A stretch of 34,990 nucleotides of DNA from Bipalium vagum. Lineage: Eukaryota > Platyhelminthes > Tricladida > Geoplanidae. The first letter of the stretch is position 1, and the number at the start of each line of letters is the position of its first letter. The translations under genes and the position numbers were made by a program. Under the pieces are notes generated by a model. It saw nothing but the letters and a program-made list of their open reading frames with translations. It ran no database searches and was not told where the DNA came from. This document shows positions 21,430 through 32,480 of the stretch, in pieces. The DNA is taken from contig JBBMKC010211704.1 in the NCBI GenBank assembly GCA_037834085.1, positions 1 through 34,990 on the forward strand. The letters run 5' to 3'.

Positions 21430-22140
21430 TAGGGTCATTAAATAGCGTCGACACATTTTTGGCGTGTAATAACGACCAAATAAATCAAGAGGTGAATATC
21501 ATTCATTTTCTATATAACAGATTTGAGCTGGAAATAATTTATAAGAAATGAAATTTTCTGAATGTTTTAAAAATTCGATTCTGGAACACCAACATTAATT
21601 TCAACAAAGACACGAATAGTGTTACCTTTAAGAGGTTTGAGGTTTTGTGGTTCATTGGTGTAGACCAATGATTTACCATAAAACAAAAGAAAACAGTCCA
21701 TTGGAGTTATACCATATGATCTAGGTGGCCAGTTGTTACCAGTTTTTTGGAAATTACATGGCCTCCAAACTTTCTCCAAATAAATAAACTTTATCGAAAC
21801 TTGTTATGACAAATTGAACCATCTTGCTGAAACATGTTATGAAGATCTAAATTTAAAGAAAAATCTAAAAGTAAAGTTTAGTAAGCGTGTTCCGGTCGAC
21901 GTTCTCCATTGGAAGAGTCTGTATTTCTATTTTTATTTTCTTAAAGATACGGACCATAGTCCACACCAAACTTATTTTTGGCATCACAAACACTGACACT
22001 TGCCTCAAATTTATCTATTAAATTACGTATGGTCAGCTCTATTGGCCGATTATGTTCACCATAAATTTGGAATTATCGATCGAAAACTTTCATTTTTTTT
22101 ATAGTACGCTATTATAATTCCCATATGTTGTAGAATGACG
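21430..22140 (-). mobile_element. Tc1/mariner-superfamily relic, DUF4817-type, in MARCH intron 1
   Basis: On the minus strand: GEHNRPIELTIRNLIDKFE (about 22075-22015; helix-turn-helix part, YGExxRPTERTIRxLVxKF), then FQQDGSICHN near 21835-21805 (second catalytic Asp; FQQDGATCHTA in relatives), and WPPRSYGITPMDCFLLFYG near 21735-21670 (third Asp; WPPRSPDLTPLDFFLWGYL in relatives). The block between, with the first Asp, is deleted or unreadable, and frames change. Its outer end near 21431 reads AGGGTCATTAAATAGCG, a likely terminal repeat, just 115 bp after exon A. The family is widespread in arthropods. Confidence 0.8.
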
Positions 22141-22436
22141 TAATTATTCATTATAATTTACCTGATATTGCAGATTATTGATTCCAAATTTGGAGGCAAT
22201 CAATAAATAAACTCAATAGATACAGTTAAACAAAGATGTGCAGTCATTTTTTAATGAACACAAATAAATTACTTGTACTTATATTTCAATTATGGTTCTT
22301 AATTCTCAGACTTATGTTCTTTTTCAAATCAAACGCAAAGATCCATTGACGTGTTATATAAATACTTGAAAATTTAATCAAAAAAAGTCCAATAAAAAGC
22401 TCTCGTCCATGATTTAGGTTATCTTGAAGAGCTGTA

Positions 22437-23440
22437 ATGTGTTGGTCACGCGCTTATAGAAACAGTTGGCAACCACTGGATCCTATCTCTAGCAATATTG
22501 ATAGTTTATTGAGATTTTTGAAGTTCATTCTTTTATCCTTTTTCAAATATTCTGACCTTCACTTAGTTTCATTGAATTGGTTGACCGCTGATCAATTCAT
22601 GGGAAACAAAAAATTAAGTAAAAAGCGTACAACATTTTCTATACAGTTATGAACTTTTTTTAAGTCAAATGTTCTCTTTTTTGTTCGACCGCCTCTCGTC
22701 ATTTATCTCGGAAACTCATAATGCCATCACTGTTGAATTTCTCAGATTTCTGATTAAGAAACTAATCAATTTATTTTTGACAACCTTTCCCATTAAGAAA
22801 ATTCTGAGAATAAAAGTTGTAGTCGGACGGTGCTTTGTCTACACTATTCGCTGGATGTTTCAGAACTTCCCAGTCAAGCTCTTATAATTTTTGGTCAGTC
22901 ATTAAATTTTAGTGTGGTCCGCCCATATTGTCATGATGCCATTTCCTTTGAGCAATTCAGAACGTTTTTTTCATCGACTGATTTAATCTTTCAACTTGAC
23001 GACAATAATCAATAAATCAATTTTTTCGGTATCTCAGTATGAACGATTCCTTTCAAAACTCAAAAAAAACACAACACATAACGATAACCTTAACTTTTTT
23101 ATCGTTTGTGTAGCCTTATCCCTTTTGGCCTACGATCTTTTACCATCTCTCCGTAGAGATCATATTCAACCTCATTTCTTTTCAATAAACTTCGACAAAT
23201 AGAAATTGTTCTGATTAAATTCTTTTCAGATAAATTGCGGCCACCCATAGGTTTCGCGGTTGATTTAAAAAAGTTTCTTGACAAATTCTTCGAGTCTTAG
23301 CAATGTCACAACTACTTATGTGACGGTCTTTCATGAATTATTATTGTTGTGATTCCGTCCTCTTTATCTACGATTAATCGATTAGAGCGAGGTGCATCTT
23401 TCAACTTTCAAAGTTATCTTAAATTTTTAAAATAAATATT
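22437..23440 (-). mobile_element. Cecropia-like mariner relic in MARCH intron 1
   Basis: On the minus strand a long mariner transposase is readable in pieces: LKDAPRSNRLIVDKED (about 23410-23360), LSEKNLIRTISICRSLLKRN (about 23235-23175), GIVHTEI (about 23050), QVERLNQSM near 22985, WHHDNMGGPH near 22945 (second Asp region), LDWEVLKHPANSVDKAPSDY near 22875-22815 (third Asp block), and FNSDGIMS near 22725. The order and wording match the Cecropia/Hsmar1 group. Stops and frame changes are frequent, and the first catalytic block is degraded. The left part (22437-22640) no longer reads as transposase and its end is uncertain. Confidence 0.75.
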
Positions 23441-24580
23441 TTTTTCTTTTTCAATGTTCCGTTCTTGTGTTTTCGCGTATTATTTAATTAAATTTGAGAA
23501 TAACAAATTAAGGAGAGTCACATTGCCCCAGTGTGAGATTAAAACCATTCCGACATCTTTAATATTAAATTATTCTGTCAAGATGACAACGTCGTGTGGC
23601 CTTTTCTAAATATATTAAACGTCAACGAAAAGAATATCAATAAGCGAAGCTAAACTAAATTTAAATCGTTGATAATTATCATCATTGTCTTGGACGTTTT
23701 CCTAACACAATCTTTATTAAAATAGTCTTGTTTGGCCAGGAACGTGTTATATTGATTTTGATATTTCCAAATCAATGTTGATGTCATAAATTTTTCTTCG
23801 TCAATAACTTTAAATTCTCAAAATGATGAATTTCTGAGCACAATGAATTTCCGGAGGGGTCATCACATTTGATAATGTTTCGCGGATGCTTTTTGGTCGT
23901 TCTTCCATTGTTCTCCAGGCTAGACACGCTCTACTAAATGTTTCTGTAACCTTAAACCGGTGAAAAACACATGTTTTAATTAGAGCAACGTAAAAGATTT
24001 TATTTTAAAAATCAATAAAAAATAGATCAGTTCAAAAATTTTATAAAACAATACGCACATATATATTAATTTTTTTCAGACATTCTCTAATGCGTGCTTT
24101 GATCCGTACATATCAATAATATGACTGAGCTCTTTTGATTAAATGAAAAAAAACAAGGAACTTTTGTCAATTGCTCTCAGCACGAAATAAATATTTCATA
24201 AAATATTCTTTTTCTTCCAATTTAGTTTTAAAAAAATTCTTTTTTCCAAAATTAAAACAAAAATTCATGACACGTAGGAAAAATATTTTTGCCTGTGACT
24301 GTTGAATTTATTTTTTTCCCGATGTTTTGTTTTCATTTTATTTTTAGATATTTACAAATGTAGATCTAATGAGAAGAAAAAATACCAGCGAAAATTAATC
24401 AATTAATCTATTAAAATTCCTCACAATTAAAAAAAAATAAAATCGTTTTTTACTCCATTTCTCAATTCTTTTCAATTTTCATGCTTTTATTTTGTTTTAA
24501 TAATCAAAACATAATGCATCACTTGCGAAAATAGACAAATAAAAATAGAATATTTCACAATGTCTACTTGTTAAATTAAA
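23441..24580. other. intron sequence, no gene seen
   Basis: A moderately less AT-rich part (23500-23960) has short open stretches on both strands but no recognisable motif. It may be further transposon remains. The rest is AT-rich. Confidence 0.3.
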
Positions 24581-24589
24581 TAATTGTTT

Positions 24590-25076
24590 TATTAATATTA
24601 TTTATTATTATTTAATAAAAATATTGATAATAATAATAATAATAAAATATTAACAGTAATAATTACAAACAATAGTAAAAATAATTATAATAACATTTTT
24701 TAATGAAATTAAACAAATCAATATTATTAGTAATATATTCGATTAATAATAATTTAATCCTTTTAACGTGTAAATATTTTTTAAATTAATTTAAAATTAA
24801 ATAGTGAAAATCAAAAAATAAATTTAACAATAAAATATTATATATAATAATAAAATATTAAAACTGGTAGAATTAATAATAAAAATTATCATAATAAAAA
24901 AATAAAATAATAATAATAATAGAAATAATTATGGAAATAATTATAATAAAAATTTTTATTGAAATCAATTATATCATTAATATATTCGATTAATATTAAT
25001 TTAATTCTCTTAATGTGAAAAGAATTTTACTTTCATTAATTTAAAATATTAATATATTAATACAAATAATTATAAA

Positions 25077-25151
<75 letters not shown>
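24590..25151. repeat. AAT-rich tract with a long perfect (AAT)n array
   Basis: Degenerate AAT/ATA/AAAT sequence from 24590 leads into an uninterrupted run of about 24 ATA units at 25079-25151. It lies deep in MARCH intron 1. Confidence 0.9.
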
Positions 25152-25152
<1 letters not shown>

Positions 25153-26425
25153 TTCAAGCGAAGAATCGGAGATTCATTAACTGATATAAACGATAAATCA
25201 GTTGAAAATAATTAATGGAAACTATTAAATTTCCATCAGAAATGTACATAAAGTTTCCGCTGTTATATTAACCGATTAAATATTAATAAATTGAAATATT
25301 AAATGTTGAAGAATTCAGTAAAATTAATTAAGTTGAATTAAAATTTGATGCGAATTTCAAATTTAATAAATGTCAATCGAAACATCAAATTTTCACAGAA
25401 TTTTAATAAAACTATAGACATTGAAAGATTAAAAACTTATCAGGCAAGATAAATTGAATTAATTTTCATAAAGAATCTGGGAGATCGCTCGGTTGGGTTC
25501 ACTTGAAGAATGAGATTTGTATTTATCTATTGAATAAAATGAAATAGATTTGTGTAGAAATCAGTCAAATATTTCATTGATTGATCCCAGTATGTTGTTT
25601 CCTGACTTACTTATATCAGCGAAATGTTTATGATATCAATTACTGAAATTATTTATTAATCGGGGTTGTATCAATAATTTCTGTTGACTTAAAGATAAAT
25701 TGATGAAAGGGATCAAGTCGTTTTTTTGTTCATCGCTTATTGATCCACATATGTCAGTGTATAAGATGATTGTTTCCCGAATTTCATTTCGGTCTGATTT
25801 TGTTTTAATTGGCAAAAAAAAATTATATAAATAAACAATTTATATATTATCGATCAGTTTTTATACTTTTGTTTAAATGTATTAAAAAACTTTGAAATAA
25901 ATATTTTTTTTTAAAAAATATAATTTAATATCGATTATTTTATTTTTTTATAAAATTATTTTATTATTACTTATAATTTATTTTTAATAAAAGATAAATA
26001 ATTTATCATCGGTTACTCAAAATGGTTATGAAAATTGTCTATTTTTCGATTGCTACAAATATTTTTAGAATTAATTTTAAATGTTTCAAAATAAAAGAAA
26101 TAATATTTAATAATATTATTTATGAATTTGAAAATATTCTAGAAAATATAAAAAATCTTTCATTTATTTAGGATTTTTCTTTTATTAATAATTGCAATAA
26201 TTAAGATTGGAAATTATTGATAAAAAATATATTTTCTTTTCAAACAAAGTTTTTAGTTGTAGAATCGGAATTAATTAAAACAAATAGTTTCATTTTTCAT
26301 TTAAAATGGGCTATCGTCTTTTATATTTTGTTGTTTTATAGTACTGGAATGGGAGCTTGACGAGATCAATGTCACAAATGAGAAATTATTTTTTATTTTA
26401 TGAAAATATAGTATTATTCGACCTG

Positions 26426-26496
<71 letters not shown>

Positions 26497-27420
26497 GAAT
26501 AAGAATAAGAATAAGAAGAAGAATAAGAATAAGAATAATAATAATAATAATAATAAAATAATTTTATTGGCTTTCTTGTGTGAGTTTAGCATCAAGGATT
26601 ATCAGCAACTGATGTGCAGAATTGGATTGACAAAATTTTTCTATGATCAGAAGTAAACAATTCTTGTTTCTCCAGAATCAGCCAAATTATTTATTAAATA
26701 TAAATAATCCTTTTCTATTCAATTGACCGTGAAAAAGAATTTACTAATAGGGCTTATTTTCGGATTTGGGCTGAATAAAAAAAATCGTTTTATATTATAT
26801 ATCAATAAATATAAATATTCTTATAAAAAATATTGATTATCAATAAATAAGAATAAGTATATATACATAGTTATAAATTGACATTATATTGATTATTATA
26901 TTTATTGGTAATATTATTTTTTATTTCTCCACAGTATTTATGTAAATAGCCAAACCTCTCCTGTAAAGTTTTCAATATCGATTGTCTTTGGTCATATTTA
27001 TGCGAAACATCTCCAGAAAAGCTGTAGAAAATCTATTTATAGACAATGTTAATTTCGATTTCTATGACACACGAAAACCCTCGAGTTTCGACATTAAAAT
27101 ATGAAGGGAGAAATTCCAACATGTGAAATGTGTCACATTTGTCATTTAATAATTTGACATCTGACATTACTGAGGTATGGGTTGAAATGACAAATAATTG
27201 TCAGATTGACGACAATCCTATTTCATTCGGTATAAGACTTTTCTCTTTATTTAACGTCATACTTTCCATCTTGTTACAGTTCCACAGAAAATGTCTCCTC
27301 AAAAATCTATAAATCAAAAATAAATCAATCAAATATTGGTGAAACCTTTCGCAGAATATTTCGACTTGTTGAACACTTGCTAAGCGACCGATAACAAATT
27401 GAAATTCAACGACAATAAAA
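25152..27420. other. AT-rich intron sequence
   Basis: No gene is readable, apart from the microsatellite listed separately at 26431-26557. The stretch is part of the 7 kb MARCH intron 1. Confidence 0.4.
26431..26557. repeat. (AAT)n microsatellite with AAG interruptions
   Basis: About 127 bp of AAT units, interrupted in the middle by AAGAAT and AAGAAGAAG variants. The poly-Asn and poly-Leu openness on the two strands is a repeat effect and not a gene. Confidence 0.95.
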
Positions 27421-27426
27421 TTAGCA

Positions 27427-28142
27427 TATTAATGTCTACCAATTTGAATCAGTCTGTAACGTTGATAAAGATAGTAACAGTAGTCCCGGAAAATTGTTAT
27501 CGGTGAGATTTTCATCTGATATTTTTGTGTAACAGCTTTTTCTCTATTCGTCTGGCAAGTGAACTCCGCAACTTCTGAAAACTGTTTTAAGCTAATTGTG
27601 CTCTCAGCGATTTTCCTACAATCGATTTGTTCTTTTTTGAATTCCTTTTTCCGTTTCAATTGATGTGTTTGAAATTTTACTTTTAGGTCAGAACTGATTT
27701 TACATCGTTCTAGTTCTAAAATTTTTAATTGTTTGAGCAGCGTCAGTTTTAATTAGAGGAATCACGATTTTCAGCCAAACTATCCTTTGCAGCATTTCAA
27801 TTAGCTTATCGTTTTCCTAAATCTTAGAATTTGTCGACTGATTTTAATCGCTTCCATGGAAACAGGTTTCAGGCTTCGTTTCATTTTATCCTTATATGAA
27901 AGGACAACTCCGAATTTGAAAATATTTCGAAGTACTTCTCCGTATATGCGAATAATGCACCATTTCAATATTGATTGACTGCTGTAATATGTATCAATGT
28001 ATCGATCGATCAAACTTGTCCTTGGACACATTTTTGTTAATCCAAGGTTGGTAACATGAAAAGGTGTGAGTTGAATACTTTGAAATTTGAACGTGAACAC
28101 GGAATATATTTTTGATGAGATTAAATATAAAGAATCGCTCAT
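27427..28142 (-). pseudogene. minus-strand coding-like block in MARCH intron 1, unidentified
   Basis: The minus strand is open from about 27757 to a TAA at 27427 with a Lys/Glu-rich, coiled-coil-like start (LLKQLKILELERCKISSD) and a later EFKKEQIDCRKIAES. A second open run in another frame (28142-27801) includes KMCPRTSLIDRYIDTYYSS. Together they look like one broken gene or mobile-element relic. The block is less AT-rich than its neighbours. I recognise no family. Confidence 0.3.
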
Positions 28143-28369
28143 AACAAGGACTATGGTATTGATTTTTCACCATTTCAAGTCACCAAATTAACGAATTTGT
28201 ATCGGTGGGCCATGGGGTAAGTACAATATGCCAAAGTTGCAATGTCAAAAATGGTTGGGAAACACCGATCTAATGATTTTTTACAATTTTTGAGTGTTAC
28301 GTTATCAATTGCTTTTAAAAATAGATAATAATAAAACCATTTCACTTTTCAATTCTGTGTTCATTTCAG

Positions 28370-28527
28370 ACGTGGCTAGATGTCTCTAAAAAGCAAAGAT
28401 CGAACCATTCTAACGACAAAGCTCCTCATTGCGAACTTTGTAATTTTAAATATATCAGAAAAAGAAAATTTCAAGTAAGAGGACATCTTTTTATGTGTTA
28501 TTCTAAAACGGGAAAATTTTTAGTTCG
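28370..28527 (+). CDS. MARCH E3 ligase exon B: end of RING-CH
   Basis: The acceptor GTTCATTTCAG ends at 28369. In phase 0 the exon reads TWLDVSKKQRSNHSNDKAPH and then CELCNFKY, giving the last two ligands C95 and C98 of the RING-CH (22 residues after C72, within the family range of roughly 11-25). W76 is the conserved Trp after the HxxC. A basic stretch (IRKRKF) follows, as in other MARCH proteins before the first membrane segment. Two donors are possible: CAA|GTAAGA at 28474/28475 (phase 0, the better match) and TTCG|GTAAAA at 28527/28528 (phase 2). I prefer the second because it joins in frame to the hydrophobic exon C and gives about 30 residues between CELC and the membrane segment, as in MARCH8. 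Confidence 0.8.
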
Positions 28528-28591
28528 GTAAAATCCGTCATCCGAAGCTCAGTCAAAACGATTGCGCTTTGCATTTAATTTTCCTCTGTAG

Positions 28592-28724
28592 TCTGCTAGT
28601 AATGGTGACCAGTGCTTCCGTCACCATTCTCTGTTTCGCTATGGAAAAGTCTGTGGTAATAGTCGTTTTTGTTCTTTTCTCATATTACCAATATCAGACA
28701 ATTGTAAATAAGACCGAGGGAGAT
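28592..28724 (+). CDS. MARCH E3 ligase exon C: candidate first membrane segment
   Basis: The acceptor TTAATTTTCCTCTGTAG ends at 28591, after a 64-bp intron. Entered in phase 2, the exon reads LLVMVTSASVTILCFAMEK, SVVIVVFVLFSYYQYQTIV and NKTEGD: a strongly hydrophobic region where MARCH proteins have their first membrane helix. Candidate donors are ATT|GTAAAT at 28703/28704 and GAT|GTACCA at 28724/28725, both phase 0, matching exon D. The charged E-K pair within the hydrophobic stretch is unusual. If the GTAAGA donor of exon B is used instead, this exon cannot join in the hydrophobic frame, and the first membrane segment would have to be elsewhere. Confidence 0.45.
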
Positions 28725-29520
28725 GTACCAGTTGAATTGATCTTTTATATAGTTATAACTAATATAAATTGGAAAATTCCTCATAATTTGATTGATTGTC
28801 ATTATATGTACTGAGTGGCTCTGGGTCCAGACAACCAAACTGTAATCCAAAATAATTCCCCTTCCTTTTCTCAAAGTTAGACTTAATCTCTCATATTTGC
28901 TTCCAAGTATTAATAATCGATAATGAAAAATCTTTTTAATGAAAAACCACCGGATAACTTTGGTTTGATTTTAAAAATAAAAGGAACACTTCTGCTTTTG
29001 ACTCTCCTTTGTTTTTATGATCTTAAGCTTCCATGGAAATCGAAATTTAAAGTCATAAAATCAAGGATGAGAAAGTTAAAAATCGATTTTTCTAAAGACT
29101 TAATAAATATTAAAACAACTATTTTTCTTTTTAATAACCAATACTCATGGAAATGAAGTGTCCGATTTTAGGCCTCAGTAAAATGTATTATCATAATTAT
29201 ATAATTATGTATGTTCTCCTTACATTTTTCTAAGAAATAGAATGTCCGAAATTTAATGCGGTATTTAATTGTTTTAATAAGTCATTTTGATCGAATTTAA
29301 TACGATAAATTCAAATTGTAATAATGTTTCTTTATTGACGAAAGAGTGCAAATTACCAACAGGTAAGATTGAAATCAGTCACATTAGTCAGTCGACATTT
29401 AGAACACTTGATATGAAAGAAGAAACGTACAGGGAGGACAATGAGGAAGAAATTTGCAGAATTCAGAGACTGCGACTGTTTGTGATTTTTGGAAGTCTGG
29501 AAAACCAGCAATTGAAATAT
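28725..29520. other. start of MARCH intron 3, no clear feature
   Basis: Open runs at 28923-29156 and 29287-29529 are short. The latter contains EETYREDNEEEICRIQRLRL and might be the degraded N-terminal part of the transposon that follows, but I could not align it. Nothing else is readable. Confidence 0.3.
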
Positions 29521-29524
29521 GCGA

Positions 29525-30235
29525 ACTAGCCGGGCTGATGATAAAGCATTTAGGATATCATTCTTAACTACTGATGAAGTAGTTGAATGCATACATTGTA
29601 GTACCAGAATATCTTCTACCTAATCGATACAAGATCCAAATTATCCATATGTTACATGACGAAGACTATGCTAAAAGAATTGTAATGTGCGAAAGCCTAA
29701 TTAAAAAAATCGACAATAATCCATCTTTTCTTCAAATTCTGATTCACACTGATGATGAAGCAATCTTTTCCTTAAATGAATTCATCAACAGGCACAACCA
29801 CCGAATTTTGAGTGCTACGCATTATAAAGAAATTATACCACATTCCCATTCCAGGTCAATATTTAATGTTTATGGTTCTTTTTTTCATTAGTTAATGAAA
29901 AATGAAATGAAGCAAGTTATTTAGACATGCCTAAGTCTGGCTTCATGTCATAACTTTGCTGATGAATTAAATCTCAGAGTTTTTCAACAAGAGAGAACGC
30001 CTACCAATTATTCAGGTTTTGTAAGACATTTTTAAGCAGAAAGTTTCCTAGAGAATGGGTTTCCAGGACTAGACCGTTATATTGGGCTGTCAGATCACCT
30101 GATCGAAGGCTACTGGACTTAAGTATGTAGAAGAAAGCCAAAAGATATTGTTCAAATGGATCCAGCCAAAATATCACCAGCAATGTCAAAATGTTATGAA
30201 TGTTTTTATAATCAAATAATCTTATAATCACAAAA
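29525..30235 (+). mobile_element. Tc1/mariner-superfamily relic, DUF4817-type, in MARCH intron 3
   Basis: The plus strand carries an open run (29583-29891) reading LLPNRYKIQIIHMLHDEDYA, SLIKKIDNNPSFLQILIHTD and EAIFSLNEFINRHNHRI. This is the block around the first catalytic Asp (relatives: YKIQ..L..xDxxxR..FC..L...I...PSFL..LLFSDEAxFxLNGxVNxxNxRxW). Later come FQQERTPTNY near 29982-30010 (the second Asp block, FQQDGAPxHY) and FPREWVSRTRPLYWAVRSPD near 30048-30107 (third block, FPxRWIGRRGPIxWPARSPDLTPLDF). In the second block the Asp is replaced by Glu, and stops and frame changes separate the blocks, so it is inactive. It is a different copy from the one at 21430-22140 and lies in the opposite orientation. 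Confidence 0.8.
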
Positions 30236-31535
30236 CTGTATCAAAGCTAACGGTCATTCTCTGGAAATATATCTTATTTAAATCTTTGAATATTTTTAAA
30301 AATTAAATAAAAATGAGTTTTGTTTAAATGAATCAATGATTAAAACTATTTCAAATTTAGGTATGAATCTTGATTTGAAAATAGATTTAATTCGATGTTA
30401 TTTGATCAACTGAATTTCCCCTAAAGCTGCAATTAAAGAAGTCAAGCGACAAAGAAATTAAACTAAGGAAAATGGAAAAGGAAATGCACGAAGAATATTA
30501 CCGTTTTACTATCAAAGAGCCGTAATATTATTTTTCCGGTGAAGAATTGATTTTATGTTATCTGATAAAAAATCATTTTGAGAACATAATATAGGGAAAA
30601 CTGCTATATATTATTTACTGTTTATATTATTTCCCCTTGATAATATAATTCTTTGCCAATTTTTTTATTTATTTACTTTTCTTTGTTTTGATACAACCTC
30701 ATTTTAAGTTATTACATTTTAAAATCGGATACTTTGTACATACCCTGTATTGCAAGAATAAAGAAGATAAGAATTTATAATAATAATAATATAAAAAATA
30801 ATAGTAAATGTTTCAGAAAGCTTAACTTCTCTCTGATAAACTTTATTTGTTTTAATTTGACTGATTTAAAAAATTTGATTGGGAAATATATTTTTAAATA
30901 TCTGAGAAAAGAAAATCAACTTTCTTTTTTTCATCTTATCCTCATAATTTTTATCGCACCTTTATAAAGAAGCAAATGAAAGACAGTGAAGACAGAGAAT
31001 TTCAATTAATAATTGAGAATTAGGATTTAATTAGAGAAAACATATTGATCTATTCATGTAGACAGTTGTCTATTTATAATACAAGATCATTTGTTTCAGG
31101 AGACTGAGGACAAGTTAATTTTTTGTCTATTTTTGAAATGTTAAAGGTTAGAAATGATTTAACGGACTAATGTTAGGTTCATAATATGTTAATAGCTGGT
31201 AAATATAGATTTTTTGGAAAATATACAATGATTTGTTTAAATATTCTTCTATTTAAAATTCCATGTTTTCAATTGTTCTTAAATTATCATGTAATAATAA
31301 CAAGAAAATTAGCTCAAGGTAATATAATATGATAATTGGCTGCTTTATAAAACTTTTATAACATTATTTCATTCAAAAGTAATATCCGTTTTTTGATCAA
31401 TATATTAAAAGTTTAAATAAAATAATCAATAAACTTATTAATCAATTATTTCATTAAATATTAATTAAGAAAATAGTGTTTTCTTAAAAAATTATAATAA
31501 ATAATAATAAAATATCTGTAAATTTATTAAATGAC
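30236..31535. other. AT-rich intron sequence
   Basis: Part of MARCH intron 3. An open run at 30734-30967 is AT-driven with no motif. I see no exon or repeat of note. Confidence 0.35.
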
Positions 31536-31539
31536 TAGT

Positions 31540-32480
31540 TCTAAACGATCAGAAAATCTAAGAAATTGCATGTTATATAGATTTTACCAAGGCAATTCAG
31601 TACCAAAGTTCCTGTGGAAATTAATACTGTATGGGAAAGCGTTGGATTAGAGAGAAACACGAGGAATATTTTCAAATTTTTAATCGGGACACTTTCATTT
31701 AGAAGATGTTACAAAATCAGGAAGACCATGGTCATAGATGACCAAATCAAGATTTCTTAGAGGAGGATTCTCTGGTTTTCCTAGTTGTTATCTCAAAATA
31801 TTTAATTAATAATATCTCAATAATATTTGTCCACCTAAATTTAATTGATAAAATTTCCTACAAGGGAGATGGTATCTCTTAAGAGAAATGGAAATAATAT
31901 AACTAATATTAATGTATTTCTTAATTCATTGATTATGCACTCAAACTGTCGATTGCGATGAGAAATGGATTCAGTACGAAAACCTAAAGATAAAAGACAA
32001 TGTCTGTCTCCAGAAGAAATTTCAAAAGCAACCCGAAACTGAAAATCAATGAAGAAAGATATTGTTAAGAGTTTGATGGAATGTCCGTCGAATTATTCAG
32101 TTTGAATTGCTGAAATCGCAGACTTTTATTTCGATTAATTAGTCCGTTAAAAGTCATGTGTTGACCTATAGAAAATGTGTTATCTTTTTTCAAGATATTG
32201 CTAGGTCATTCACCGTAGACGTGATCGTTAAGAAAAAGAGAAAATTTTGGATGGAATCCTTCTTATTCTCAAGATACAGTACCCATTGATTCTCACTAAT
32301 TCTGGCGATGGAGCATTTCCTTTCCGTTAAGAAATTTCAAAATCAAGTGCTGCCAAAAATGGTATTATCTAGTTTTTTGACTCCAAAGATGAAAGATTTT
32401 ACAAAAGAGAGATTGAAAACTTTGTTTCTCGTTGGCAATACTTTAATATTTATATATGAAATTTTATAAGATGACTGATT
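31540..32480 (+). mobile_element. mariner element relic over its whole length, in MARCH intron 3
   Basis: A full-length transposase order is readable on the plus strand: LRNCMLYRFYQGNSVPK (about 31557-31610), SGHFHLEDVTKSGRPWS (about 31684-31735), a linker with ISYKGRWYLL (about 31850-31885), VDCDEKWIQYENLK (about 31949-31990, first catalytic Asp), RIIQFELLKSQTFISIN (about 32085-32140), CVIFFQDIARSFTVDV (about 32180-32225, second Asp region, HDNARPH), a degraded third-Asp block near 32260-32300, and SKDERFYKREIENFVSRWQY (about 32382-32445, the C-terminal LPERWQ motif). The CDEKW motif separates it from the TGDETW copy at 14160-15060. Numerous stops and frame changes are present. Confidence 0.85.

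Noticed and set aside
22437-23202. Series of plus-strand ORFs of 60-72 codons
   Set aside because: The minus strand reads as a Cecropia-like mariner in the correct motif order, so these are antisense shadows.
26357-26656. Poly-Asn ORF on the plus strand and poly-Leu ORF on the minus strand
   Set aside because: Both are read straight through an AAT microsatellite; the flanking residues show no family and no splice support.
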